Positions 52,101-62,239 of a stretch of DNA of 64,000 bases are shown one piece after another. A model generated the notes under the pieces. It was not told where the DNA came from and ran no database searches. It worked only from the letters and a program-made list of their open reading frames with translations. The stretch is from Sinonovacula constricta (lineage: Eukaryota > Mollusca > Bivalvia > Cardiida > Solecurtidae). The stretch covers positions 40,153,176-40,217,175 of the forward strand of contig CM017567.1 in assembly GCA_007844125.1 (NCBI GenBank). Direction: 5' to 3'. The first letter of the stretch is position 1, and every line of letters begins with the position of its first letter. Position numbers and translations under genes: made by a program.

Positions 52101-55100
52101 TATTTATACTATAATACTATAAAAATTGTGATAATATTTGTCATGACTTTGTTAGTCTGACCTTGACCTTAAAGCAAGCCACCCTTAACATGGCTTCTGT
52201 AAGTTGTCTCAATGTGGTTAACATTTGTGTCAGGTTTTTCGAAATCCTTCAAGGGCTTTCAAGAGTTACAGAGTGGAAGGGAAACAGTCATATGACCTTT
52301 GATCTCTAAGTCTGACCTTGACACGAGCCATCCTGAACATGGCTTCTGCAAGTCATCTCAAAGTAGAAATCCTTCAAGGGGTTCAAGAGTTACAGAGCGG
52401 AAGGGAAATTGCTAACGGACAGACGGACACCGAGGCGTATAAAAAACAATAATTGAACCTCCTAATCAGAAAAGTTAACTAGAACTATTGCTTCAAGTGA
52501 TTTATATTCCGAATTCAACTTTGTCTTTAATAAATGACAGTTACCATAAACAGGCTATAACTCTGCAAACAGTCTTTTACTGTTACATGGAAGGAATGAT
52601 AATGTGTTATGAAAGTGGGCAATCTACTGCAGGTTTAAAAGCAAGCTTTTCTGCAAACACCTAATATGTTACAGTTTTGGAGCAATGTGAGGACTTACTA
52701 ACTCAATCATTTTCAAGATAAGCATTCAAAATGAGGACTAATATATTTGGGATGAGGACTTGGAAGTTTTCTAGCAGATTCACACAACGAAAGCCATAAG
52801 TTGTAATTGTGTAGAATAATTATGGAACACAATTCTAAGCTGTTACTATTTGTTTGGGTATGGAAAACTATAGGTGAACTCAACTGTACATATTCACACA
52901 GTGACTAATACAGTCATTTTATCTGACATGTCAGATAAGAGCTAAGTGTTCAAAAAAAGGACTGACTTTATTAATTAAAAAGGACTGACTGTGAAGGTCG
53001 CTTATAAAAAAGAAGGTTGAACATAGAGGGACAAAAAACAAATTTATATTACTTCCACCAGCCACCCAAAGTAGCAGCATTAAAATGGAGTGTGAAGTTT
53101 ATGTCATTACATGTAAATACCTTAAATCCTGATGCAGGTAGTTGTCTTGATCCAATCGTTTGAATAAACTCAGCATATCAAAAAGCCAATCCCTGGACAC
53201 AGTGTGATGTTCTCCTGTAAAGTAAAAGTTTCCAAAATATAATTCAGTTCTATCTTCTAAATACTTACTGCCATTTGTTTGAAAATATAATGAAACTATT
53301 CCAATATTACAGTGCAAACACCAATATTTTCACAAGTAAACTTAACATTTTGTGAGAGTGGTACTTAACCACCTGATATAATGAAACCTGGAACAGCATC
53401 TATTCATAACTTAACTATCAACAAATCAACAAGCTTCAATGTTTCAGATTGTTATTGACTTTTATATAAGCTTATTTTTATTGGGCAAGAAACTATTGCA
53501 ACAAACAAAAGTATAAATTAGAAAGATAGCCATAAAGATAAATCAACATATTGGTCTGACAGCTTCCCCATGTTAAGTCCAGCAGGTCAGTTGATTATCA
53601 TCCAACAACTTGAAATCACACAGCCATGAATGTCAACTAAAACAAATGCTTTTTGTGCAAAGGAATCTTAAACAAACCTTACAAACCTTTCTCATCTAGA
53701 GCTACTGTAAGGGAAACCTCTCCATCAAGCTCTCCTCCTAAAGACAACACAATCTCTTCAGCCGCTTCTGCAAACAAATTTATATTATGCTTACTTCTTA
53801 TCATGAATCCAGTACATTTATCTCATATTTGTACTCATACTCAATTTGAAACAATAACACTAAACAATCACTAGAGCCTTTACTGATTGTTAGATACTTT
53901 ATCCATTAACAGTCAGCCAAATGTATACCTGATTTACACCATTTAATTCTATTTTAGGTAACAGTGACATTGCTCAGATAGCTTGATAGCCTTTAATGTT
54001 TTATGTACCTCTTGGGAAGTCTTGACCATCCCCTGAAAATCTGCACTTCACTCCTTGTAGAATGGGCTTCTGGCATTGCCTTGATTTTCTACATCCATAG
54101 CCTCTCGGATAAACTTCATCACCTTCTATCTCGTACTCTTCCTGAATAAGAACACAAGGGCCAACATGAGCACCTTTGCCAAAACACAAAGAGATGCTGT
54201 TTAAAGATTTTTTTTTAATTTTTAGCAAATTTGGTACACTATCAGCCAACAATCATTTCTGGCGAACTTCATCATAAACACACCACTAGTTGAGGAGGAG
54301 ATTCCATTTCAAGACCATTTCTATTTTTAGCTCTGGCAGAGGACTGAAACCATTTTAGCGTTATTTGTACATCACCAGCTGATAATAATTCTTGTCATTG
54401 ATAACAAAATATGCCATGTGGTTAACGGGCTACAAGTAAACAGTTGCATACATTATGTCCATCTTTCATCAACGAGTTTAAGTGATAGAAGAAAAGGGAA
54501 CTTTGAAAGCCACCGAACTCGACAAATATGAAAATATTGCAGCTGTATATTACCTCTGGAAGGTACTGTCCTGCTTCCAGTGACTTTCTTACATACTCAG
54601 CATTTAGCACCCAGCAATGGTGAGCAGTTCCAAGCATATATTTTTTTGTGCGCTGGCAGATGCGACTCCCTTCCTCTGAAAGACACACGAATGTAGAGGA
54701 AGATTATTTTTGAAAGAGAAGATCGGGTATCTTGCATGCAGTTAAATTCAAGCAAGAGTTGTCTAACATGATCATTTAAGTAGGTTAAATGACTAAGAAT
54801 CCTTGTGTAAAGTTTCAATCCACTGGCATGCAAAACTTCTAATTTTTCGAAGTTGAACAAAGGCCATAACTGAGTAGAAAAGGAAGTTAGGGTTACCTGC
54901 CCTTTTCAAATGGCTGCCACTTTTGATATCAAGCAAGTATTCTTTAAAGAAATGAACACCAACAAGAAACTTGACGCTGACTTTCATGCTGATGCAGCCG
55001 ACCTGGCTACGACAAGACAATACCTTGTCTTACTCTTCGAAAAGTCAATCTGTATGAGATCTGTGTGGGAGATCTTTGTGGTTATTACTTGGTTATAATT

Positions 55101-58100
55101 TAAAATACCTGTCAGATTTTCTTCTCTACTTTGACATTGACTGAAGAAAGAAGAAAGAACTATCAATTAACTTTAACATAATTACCAGTCTCCATGATCA
55201 CATGTGTTGTACTTCTGTCAAAGCTATCCATATAAATTCCACCGCATGTTGCAATCAGCTGAATAATTAGTTTCTGGAACACAGAATAATACAATATTTT
55301 AACTTCATTTTAAAATTTTACAGAAAAGAAAGTGTGTACTGTACATACAAAAGATTTTGCTTCATAATGGCTTAACTATCTTATCCATAAAACAGCTAGT
55401 GCATTAAACTGGTTACTTACATTTGATCAGATCCAATATCTGATCTATGTTTTAAAAATAAACTTACATTTATAAGTTTACAATTCAAGAACATACCTTA
55501 ATTCGTCTTCTTCCAGAGCAAGCAAATATCTTCTGTTTCATGTTTTGATCTGAAATAAACAATACAAACAACATTAAAGTCAAATTAACATCAATAATTT
55601 GAAAAAGAGTCATCAAAGGATTTTTTTAGAACTGAGCCAACTTGCAGAAACTATCTGAAAAGCTATGAAAATGAAGTCAACACAATTATGGAGATTTACA
55701 TTAATGAGATTTACTCTGGCATTTGAAATGGGTTATGCAAGTAAGGCCATGGCCACAACAGTTTCAGGGAAAATGGTAAACTATATGAACAATAATTCAT
55801 TTTTAGCACATCAAAAATCGCAAAGCTTGGCTGATCAGAACATCTGTTAACCTGCAGAGCCTAACAGGCCTAACAGCTGAGGACGACAGAAATGAATCGG
55901 AGTAAACATAGTTCTCGAAAATTACTGTCACATAATCTAAAACAGTTTAAAATCATTTTTGACTGCTAGACACCTATTTTCTTATATATTATAATATATG
56001 ACACAAAGCAATCATGAATACACTCCATATATAATAATTATATGAACTTAAACAACCCTTGGTATGTTACTGAAATTACTTTTCATTATTAAAGGCAGCA
56101 AATTGAGTGAGAAAAATTTAGACACGTTGTCTATTATTCATTTTCAAGCATGCTTTCTGACAAAATAAAATACTTAAAATAAGCCAATTTTTAATCATTT
56201 TTTTAGACATAAACCAAAATCAGACTTTTGTTATTTTAAGTACTTTTTAAAAAAGGGCTAGAAATTCAAGCACTTTTTAAGACTGTATGAACCCTGTAAT
56301 TTCATTTCAATTTTAAATTTCATTTATACATAAATGCACATCAATCCTAAGCTAAAATATTGGTATAGATATCTGTATTACACTTTATTAAATATAGTGC
56401 TATACTTTAAATGTGCAAATTGTCATCAAGTTTAATGTCAAAGAATTAGATAATGGACACATAGAGACCTTCAATGAATCTGTCAGATGTATCTAAAAGG
56501 ACTTTAACAGTAGATTAAATAGAGTATAAACTTTGTTGACTACAATAACAATCCGAGGACTTACAAGTGAACTTACACTTAGTCCTCAAAATGATAAAAA
56601 TATATGATGAAAATCAGGGGTATGAAATTTAATGGGACAATCTAATAGACAGTCAGTTGATTTCAGATTGTTCTTACACTGTTTTCCTCAGATTCTTACA
56701 GATATTTCCTTTATATTAATGCACTCAATAAATTGAAAATATTACATTTATTGCATACAACACCTATTAAATTAAGGTGCTGCCATGTTTTTAAAGAGAC
56801 TGATCATTAAAGAATGATACATTTTGTTATTGCATTATTTCTGTTAGAAGATTAACATGTTTATTTCACACTGATAGTAGGATCTTTGACAAACGCTTTC
56901 CAAAAGGATGACACTGTTACAGTGGTACATAATATCAGTATTTTTGACGGTTCCTTTGAGCTAGTTTGCACAAAGTTCAAAATCATATCCTAGTCCTTAA
57001 AATGGCATGATGCCTGTCAATTCAGCGTGGAATTAAATCAGACTGAAATATTTAATAATTTTAAGCATACAAACATGTCAAGTATTTGTGAGGACCTAGT
57101 TATATGACATGACTTAGTGTCAATACAACCAGCTTTTCATTCCCAATATTACTTACCACTTGTTTATGAATGTCATTTTACTGGTCACCAGTGTATGGTG
57201 ACATTGATGTGGATGACAATTAAGACTATGGTACTTAATATGCTTTCTAAATCGATCTCTTATTCTTACTTATTCAACAAATTTTTTAAGTCCTCTTACT
57301 GTCTGGTTCTCTGAGTCCTTCAGTCATGTTCTCAGCTATTCTGGCAGTACAAACAGCCACACTGCTATCAACACTGGCAGCTTCCATTTCTTCTGTGGCA
57401 GCCTGCCTTTCTTCATCCGCCTCTAGAAGTCCTTATAAAAGAGTGCATGGAATTAAATCAGACGGAATTATATAATGATTTTAAGCATACAAACATATCA
57501 AGTATTTGTGAGGACCTAGTTATCTGACATGACTTAGTGTTAATACAACCAGCTTTTGTTTGCCAAGATTACTTACCACTTGTTTATGAATGTCATTTTA
57601 CTGGACACCAGTGTATGGTGACATTGATGTGGATGACAATTAAGACTATGGTACTTAATATGCTTTCTAAATCGATCTCTTATTCTTACTTATTCAACAA
57701 ATTTTTTAAGTCCTCTTACTGTCTGGTTCTCTGAGTCCTTCAGTCATGTTCTCTGCTATTCTGGCAGTACAAACAGCCACACTGCTATCAACACTGGCAG
57801 CTTCCATTTCTTCTGTGGCAGCCTGCCTTTCTTCATCCGCCTCCAGAAGTCCTTATAAAAGAGTGCATGTAATTAAATCAGACGGAATTATATAATGATT
57901 TTAAGCATACAAACATATCAAGTATTTGTGAGGACCTAGTTATCTGACATGACTTAGTGTTAATACAACCAGCTTTTGTTTGCCAATATTACTTACCACT
58001 TGTTTATGAATGTCATTTTACTGGACACCAGTGTATGGTGACATTGATGTGGATGACAATTAAGACTATGGTACTTAATATGCTTTCTAAATCGATCTCT

Positions 58101-61100
58101 TATTCTTACTTATTCAACAAATTGTTTAAGTCCTCTTACTGTCTGGTTTTCTGAGTCCTTCAGTCATGTTCTCAGCTATTCTGGCAATACAAACAGCCAC
58201 AATGCTGTCTAAGCTCGCATGTAAACTATACAAACTTAAATTCTAAGTCGAAAAAGGGTCATAATTTGAACAAAATAGAAGTTAGAGTTATGGTTCTTGG
58301 CATACATACTTGTGACCTGATGATGAATAAGTGTACAAAGTTTCAAAGATGTATAATGAGTAGTATGGAAGTTATAAGTTAGTACACCAGCTTGCACGCA
58401 AACTTTAACCTGAAATTCTAAGTCAAAAAAGAGCTATAATTTCATCAATATGAAGGTTAGAGTTATGGATCTTGGCATACACACTCGAAATATGATGGTG
58501 AACAAGTGTGCCAAGTTTCAAAGCTGTAGCTATAGTACTTTGTAAGATATAAGTAGGTTGCACATAAACTTTAACCAAGGCGGGACGGACAGCAACGCCT
58601 ACCCTGACGAAAAAGTGAGTGGAATAGCCCGACATATTCTTCGAATAGTCAAGCTAAAAATTGAAATTTAGTTGGGTCATTTTACAGGATCTTTGTCCAC
58701 AGAATGACATGTAATATTCTGGTGTGCATGATGAAAGTTGTTAACTTTCCAAGTTGACTTTGACAGATTGTGAATGTGACAAAAACCAATAACCACAGTT
58801 TTTTTATTTAATATAATTGTGACTCACCTATGTAGCTGTCAATATACTTTACTTCAATTAGTCCCTTTTCTTCAGCTGAAACACTGTCATGAGTTGTATC
58901 AACATTCCTGCTCTTCTTTGTTCGGAGTCTCATTATCTGCAATGGAATAAGACAAGGTTCACAAAGCTAAATTTTGAACTCTTAAGACGACAAAACATAC
59001 AATTTAACTTGGTATTGAAGAACTATTTGTTGGAGTGGCTATAAAATAGTAAGTGTGCCACTACACTGGCATCATCATTTTTGCAACAGAATTTATTCAG
59101 TTAGAAGATGCTATAGTCCATACCATAACCTTAACCATAAAAACACTTCATTATAGTACAATGTGATAATATATATTGACATACAAGTGAAAAAATATAA
59201 GACAATCAGGAACTTGATGAAGGATGGGGTTTCAAAAATTCATTTGACATTGCAGCTTGAATGCTTACCCATGATATTTATTAAAATTACACACCATTAT
59301 TTCTCATCTGCCAGGCGTGTTACAGAAATAGGTAAATCATTTTTATGGTAAATGTATCTAGAGTTTACAACCTAGACGTCGATTCTTTTCAATAACATTC
59401 CGAAAATTGGCCGCCATTTGTTTACATTATGCCAGAAGCGGGATTACACTATAAAACAGTAACAAACACTGTTGTCATCTTGCTCGATAGAGTCTGACAC
59501 TGTGAAAACAGCATGTATCAATTTAACAAGTTAAGTATTAGTAAGAGTTACTTAAATATGTTAATTTAAAGAAAAAAAAATCCTGAAAATCGGCCGCCAT
59601 TTGTTGTTTACATTTATACCGGAAGCGGGAGTCCAGTATGCAAGTTATACATCCGAAATCAGCTTTCCGTCGATTTTTCCCCAAAATTATGGATGCAAGT
59701 TATATATAAATGCAATTTATACACAACCGAATACAGTATGTTTTTATATGTGTTAATTTCAAATACACATTTTCAAACTAACCACCTGTAACTGTGAAAC
59801 ACTCCAGGCAATGATAAAAAAGAAAAACTGTAGGGACCAGGTTTTAGCAAAAAACATCTCTAGATAGTACTGTTGAAAATTTTGATCTACTTCTATATTA
59901 TAAAAAGGGTGAGCAGCAGCCAATAATCCAACGGATATTTTGAGGTTGTTTAATCAAGAAAATCCAAATCAGTTAGCAACTGTTAAACGCAAGCCATAAA
60001 TAGAATGCAAGTTAGAGTTTAACTTATTCAAAGAAACTATTAGATGGTGGTCTTGACACCCCCCAAAAGAATCAAATGAAGTCAAATGATTCAAAGTTAC
60101 TTTACCATGTTTTCAACTTCTTTTGAATGCAATAATTGTTCATGTTGGAATATGTTATCAAAAACAATTCCATATTTAATCGAACAACTAGACTGGCAGA
60201 GACATGGCAACACTGGACTCTGCCTTACAAGAGGCATAACTAATCATCTAAAAAAAAGGATATATTTTATTAAAATGCTGGCCTAAGAAACAAATACTCA
60301 CACAAACATAAACTTCCATAGTGTATTTTGTCATTTATAACTATTCATTACCAGAAATATTAACTAATTTAATTTATCAAAAGATAAAAAATTAAAGTTC
60401 ATATAAAGTCTAAACTGGTTGCTTCGTATTTTTGCACATTCAAACTGAGTAGAGAACTGAAAATATTTTTGAAATTGTTCAACTGGAAGCTGAAATATTG
60501 TCATTTGTGCTATTTCAAAAAAATGGGAAGTGAAGTGAAAAAAAATAGTTAAGATTTAAGTCCATAAAAATTCCAAAACTAGCCTTTTTTATGAAACAGC
60601 CCAGTATCTAAAATTCATATGTTGCATTATTACAATGAATATATTATAAAGAAAAAAATATGTGTCAAGCTACTAATTTCAAACTTAACCATATTAAGCA
60701 TGGTTCAATTGGTAAATGATAATTAATGGGAAACCACAAGGCCTCAATTACCTTGCAAATTGTAGCACAAGTTTAAAATCACTAAATGTGGCTACAATCA
60801 TGACAATTTCATTGTCAGTTATAATTGCAATCATTACACTCATAGCCAAAATACTTGAACAATACCAAGTGATTCCCTTAATATCTAAATCACTTATGAG
60901 TTGCCATAAGTTTGAATTTGAAGTCAATGTAACGATCTGCTGGCTTCACAATTATTTTAAACAAAGGATAATACCATGAATAAGCAATTGACACATTTTG
61001 AATTAACGAGAAAAAAACAACAAACCCTGTTTATTTTGCTTTCAAATGCAAAATACAGACACATCAATTCAATGACTTACTCGAGTACTCACTACTATAT

Positions 61101-61816
61101 AAACAGATAGATATTTTTTCTGTTGCATTTTAAATATGAAGTAATTATATATTTGACTCTTTAAAATTTATTAAAAACAAATTTTAAGTATCATTATAAA
61201 GAAATATCACTGAATACAACAAATGGCTTCGGACAATCTGATTATGACTCATTGAAAATTCTGGAAAGTCAATTCACCTCTGGTTTTCAAAAGCTTTTGA
61301 ATTTAAAAACCCAGATCAGATATGTGGCACTGAGCTTAAGCATCTTTGATTTTCTTGCAAGGGTGTGAAGATACCTTTGTTAAGCTAAATCATATAAAAA
61401 AAAATAACATCACCATCAGTTCACGTAATTTACAAGATACAGCCAATAAATTAACTTACAGTCTAATAGAATTTTTGATGAAAAACTTTTGCACCTTCCA
61501 ACATTAGAGCACACAGGGTCCAAGTCTCTGTCATTTTCAATGATATCAGATAGCCATTATTATATTTGTGAACACAAAAATATTCTTTTTCATCTGCTGA
61601 AATAAAACGACACATAAAGTCCACATCCTGTTTCTTTAGCACAAATATTGAACTCGACGGTCCTTTCCAGCAGCACCTGTACACGGACATATTTGTACTT
61701 TTGCATTTTTTTTAGAATTTACACACTTTAAAAATATTTTTTACAACGAATCTCTGCTGAAACAGTAAACATTCAGACCTCTAACTGACTGTAAAATCAA
61801 ATCTTACCTCGCGCAT
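45790..61816 (-). CDS. Multi-exon gene: tandem BRCT + C2H2 zinc fingers + tyrosine-recombinase-like protein
   Basis: Gene model built by eye from GT-AG sites and reading phase. Exons on the - strand, 5' to 3': 61816-61808 (ATG, tentative), 58936-58828, 58208-58140 (doubtful), 57851-57720, 57431-57300, 55549-55497, 55273-55186, 54675-54554, 54141-54009, 53767-53687, 53214-53121, 50918-48994, 47545-47449, 46160-45790 (stop). All junctions agree in phase (0, then repeated 1, 0, 1, 0, 1, 1, 2, 0, 1). The lengths add up to a whole number of codons once the single extra base at 50039-50045 is discounted, giving roughly 1,110-1,140 residues. Domain order: charged N-terminus, repeated 44-residue module, BRCT1, BRCT2, acidic linker, two C2H2 fingers, integrase-like core, C-terminal domain. 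BRCT pairs of the BRCA1/MDC1/53BP1 kind bind phosphopeptides in DNA-damage signalling. The recombinase part resembles proteins derived from DNA transposons with tyrosine recombinases. A nuclear location is inferred. I cannot exclude two adjacent genes split between 53121 and 50918, and there is no transcript evidence. Confidence 0.7.
46520..46860 (+). repeat. 'tgaccttgacctt' dispersed repeat, intronic
   Basis: Shares gtgaccttgacctt, agtcctct-a-tgttaataacattt and gagacaaaa-like blocks with 52150-52440. Lies in the intron between 47449 and 46160. Confidence 0.6.
46896..47077. mobile_element. Mariner-type MITE
   Basis: Termini tacagttaaaccc and gggttttactgta are inverted with one mismatch and bounded by TA, as for Tc1/mariner insertions. 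Two internal ggtggtcttaatttcggggt blocks. Intronic. Confidence 0.75.
47449..47545 (-). CDS. Exon after the recombinase core
   Basis: A 97-bp exon (acceptor ttctctttccag, donor GAAG|gtaaat) encoding V-A-K-L-S-K-L-L-I-E-L-E-R-G and then Y-K-G-K-S-L-D-E-I. The same helix plus 'KGKSLDEI' follows the catalytic Tyr region in relatives of this protein family as I recall them. It starts in phase 0 and ends in phase 1, fitting both neighbours. Confidence 0.75.
48360..48880 (+). repeat. Intronic tandem-like repeat, about 130-bp periodicity
   Basis: attctgaccaagtttcatt recurs near 48475, 48610 and 48765, followed each time by gcctctag-like and gatttttct segments. Unclassified. Confidence 0.6.
48994..50918 (-). 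CDS. Large exon: acidic linker, two C2H2 fingers, tyrosine-recombinase-like core (one frameshift)
   Basis: The acceptor ctgccattccag opens a 1,925-bp exon ending GTTCAG|gtcagt. It begins with an acidic linker carrying three Y-[IM]-P-D-S-[ED] repeats. Finger 1 (C-x2-C-x9-H-x4-H) lies at about 50551-50495 and finger 2 (C-x2-C-x11-H-x4-H) at about 50305-50243. The recombinase-like part follows: box I Arg in KKRSGE (49494), a basic hairpin RGKKGRRVAVLLP (about 49350), the box II Arg in TSFRKH (49125), and L-G-H-x8-Y (His 49047, Tyr 49020), the spacing used for the nucleophile in integrases. The first His of the H-x-x-R motif appears to be Thr. The frame is broken once, at an A7 run (50039-50045), where removing one A would restore it. 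Related fingers-plus-integrase-like proteins occur in many fish and invertebrates, from memory of the family. Confidence 0.8.
50039..50045 (-). other. Homopolymer frameshift in the recombinase exon
   Basis: Seven A on the coding strand (seven T on +). Upstream the open frame reads through the fingers to MYKKHG and then runs on to a stop at 49973. Downstream the recombinase-like frame is open for about 1 kb. Homology continues across the run only with one A fewer. It could be a sequencing or assembly error, a polymorphism or a true inactivating change. Confidence 0.8.
51718..51750 (+). repeat. (TG)n(G)n tract
   Basis: Short microsatellite followed by a run of about 15 G. Intronic (between 53121 and 50918). 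Confidence 0.85.
51972..52445 (+). mobile_element. Intronic dispersed element
   Basis: Begins aacaagagcaccgcgaagcg and ends ctaacggacagacggacacc, the ends I associate with a very common clam repeat. Two internal copies of a tgaccttgac...aagtcatctca segment. No ORF. Confidence 0.6.
53121..53214 (-). CDS. BRCT domain 2, C-terminal helix
   Basis: A 94-bp exon (acceptor tttactttacag, donor TTAAG|gtattt). It contains T-V-S-R-D-W-L-F-D-M-L, which holds the conserved BRCT tryptophan, and then a charged tail. It ends in phase 2 (AG), completed by the T that opens the exon at 50918 to give a Ser codon. This join ties the BRCT part to the zinc finger and recombinase part. Confidence 0.75.
53687..53767 (-). 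CDS. BRCT domain 2, central part
   Basis: An 81-bp exon (acceptor tttgtttgcag, donor GAAAG|gtttgt) encoding EAAEEIVLSLGGELDGEVS: helix 1 and the Gly-Gly turn of BRCT2. The donor is less canonical (gtttgt), but phase 1 at both ends agrees with both neighbours. Confidence 0.7.
54009..54141 (-). CDS. Inter-BRCT linker and start of BRCT domain 2
   Basis: A 133-bp exon (acceptor gttcttattcag, donor AGAG|gtacat). It encodes E-E-Y-E-I-E-G-D, a common linker after a first BRCT repeat, then R-K-S-R and the first strand of BRCT2 (PILQGVKCRFSGD). It ends in phase 1, matching the next exon. The open frame extends further upstream, but the phase-0 join to the previous exon favours this acceptor. Confidence 0.75.
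54554..54675 (-). CDS. BRCT domain 1, C-terminal half
   Basis: A 122-bp exon (acceptor gtctttcag, donor CCAGAG|gtaata). It encodes RTKKYMLGTAHHCWVLNAEY and then a V-R-K-S-L-E-A-G-x-x-L-P-E helix, the arrangement seen in first BRCT repeats of phosphopeptide-binding pairs. The usual Trp of the last helix is replaced by Tyr (AEYVRKS). It ends in phase 0 at the expected BRCT1-BRCT2 boundary. Confidence 0.8.
55186..55273 (-). CDS. BRCT domain 1, N-terminal half
   Basis: An 88-bp exon (acceptor tgttccag, donor ACTG|gtaatt). It encodes helix 1 followed by the Gly-Gly turn (ATCGGIYMD) and the strand with T-T-H-V-I, the classic order of the first half of a BRCT domain. The T-T-H-V-I strand is typical of BRCT domains in DNA-repair proteins. 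It ends in phase 1. Confidence 0.75.
55497..55549 (-). CDS. Exon entering BRCT domain 1
   Basis: A 53-bp exon with acceptor tttatttcag and donor AAG|gtatgt. Two bases complete the previous codon, then 17 codons encode QNMKQKIFACSGRRRIK, and it ends in phase 0. The hydrophobic-then-basic pattern matches the first strand and the lead-in to helix 1 of a BRCT fold, which continues in the next exon. Confidence 0.65.
57300..57431 (-). CDS. Tandem exon copy 1 (44-residue acidic module)
   Basis: This has the same structure as the exon at 57720-57851: 132 bp, symmetric phase 1, identical splice sites and almost identical coding sequence. It is the copy nearest the BRCT exons. Its terminal A joins the AT that opens the exon at 55549 to make an Asn codon. 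Confidence 0.65.
57720..57851 (-). CDS. Tandem exon copy 2 (44-residue acidic module)
   Basis: A 132-bp exon between ttataag| and CAGACA|gtaaga, starting and ending in phase 1, so it can be duplicated or skipped without shifting frame. It encodes a Glu/Ala-rich, probably helical segment (LLEADEERQAATEEMEAAS) and then a Ser/Val/Cys stretch. It lies inside a 420-bp unit repeated at 57060, 57480 and 57900, and is almost identical to the copy at 57300. Confidence 0.65.
58140..58208 (-). CDS. Partial third copy of the tandem 44-residue exon
   Basis: The donor side matches the exons at 57720 and 57300, but similarity stops near 58204, inside the exon, where an unrelated dispersed repeat begins. 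A cryptic acceptor (cgagcttag|AC) would give a 69-bp exon that keeps phase 1-1 and an open frame. The polypyrimidine tract in front of it is poor, so it may be skipped. Confidence 0.3.
58206..58650 (+). mobile_element. Intronic dispersed element that truncates the third exon copy
   Basis: Two internal repeats (58206-58385 and 58386-58560) share gcaaactttaacctgaaattctaag-like and gttatggttcttggcatac-like blocks. It ends gcctaccctgacgaaaaag. Its left edge coincides with the break in the third 420-bp copy. Confidence 0.65.
58828..58936 (-). CDS. N-terminal exon, charged segment
   Basis: The acceptor ttccattgcag and donor ATAG|gtgagt bracket 109 bp with an open frame of 36 codons plus one base. 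It encodes a Lys/Arg-rich start (MRLRTKKSRN) and then an acidic stretch ending VKYIDSYI. The second codon is ATG, a plausible alternative start. The exon ends in phase 1 and fits the phase-1 exons that follow. No known domain is recognised. Confidence 0.6.
59398..59645 (+). repeat. Short direct repeat with GGCCGCCATTTG core
   Basis: 59398-59460 and 59580-59645 share gaaaat-ggccgccatttg-tttacat-a--cc-gaagcggga. Intronic in the BRCT-recombinase gene. Confidence 0.75.
61463..61690 (-). CDS. Orphan ORF of 75 codons, unrecognised
   Basis: Starts at an ATG and ends at a TAG just before a donor-like GTAAGT. The composition is protein-like, with three Cys, two Trp and hydrophobic and charged residues mixed, and it lies in the presumed first intron of the BRCT-recombinase gene. 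No domain is recognised. It could be a small gene, a poison exon or an old exon remnant. Confidence 0.25.
   Translation of the reverse strand: MSVYRCCWKGPSSSIFVLKKQDVDFMCRFISADEKEYFCVHKYNNGYLISLKMTETWTLCALMLEGAKVFHQKFY
61808..61816 (-). CDS. Candidate first coding exon of the BRCT-recombinase gene
   Basis: On the - strand an ATG followed by two codons (M-R-E) runs directly into a strong donor (GAG|GTAAGAT). Read in phase 0 it continues into the exon at 58936, which itself contains an ATG as its second codon. Translation could therefore start in either exon, and this one may be only 5' UTR. The sequence just upstream contains GCCGCCATC, which is common near animal promoters. Nothing independently marks a transcription start. 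Confidence 0.4.
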
Positions 61817-62178
61817 TTAGATGGCGGCTGTAAAGTATCATCTATGTGAGCAGACGCTTTCTGTCGTTATGTTACGTATAACATAAAGCGTCTGAGCGCA
61901 CTGTTTGGCGCGTATTCTCCTAAGAGTGATCTCCCTCTGCCTTCGCACACTTTTCAAGGTCACGTGATAAATAAAAATGTGCGAAATATGTGCGAACATG
62001 TCTTGACTAACCGTCATTTTGAGGACTCTTTGATTTTGCGCTAAATCAACGTAGGTCCTCCCAGATAACGCAAAATATGGAAATAATTTCGAGGACTAGG
62101 GTGTAAGTCCTCGAACTGGAGATAGGTCCTCGTATTGTTGGTGTGCGATCAAGCCTTAGTCCTCTAAAAGATAGGTAT

Positions 62179-62180
62179 AC

Positions 62181-62221
<41 letters not shown>

Positions 62222-62239
62222 CACACACACACACACACT
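62179..62239 (+). repeat. (CA)n microsatellite
   Basis: Lies about 360 bp upstream of the candidate first exon of the BRCT-recombinase gene. Confidence 0.95.

Larger units (their letters stand above)
57060..58210 (+). repeat. 420-bp tandem triplication containing a coding exon
   Basis: Three head-to-tail copies exactly 420 bp apart, shown for example by the shared segment beginning at 57117, 57537 and 57957. The first two are complete and the third is cut off near 58204. Few substitutions separate the copies, so the duplication is recent. The + strand ORFs of 65 codons in each copy are by-products of the repeat. Confidence 0.9.

Noticed and set aside
57117..58154. Three similar 65-codon + strand ORFs
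   Set aside because: They lie in the intronic part of the 420-bp repeat on the opposite strand from the gene; similarity is due to duplication, not coding constraint.
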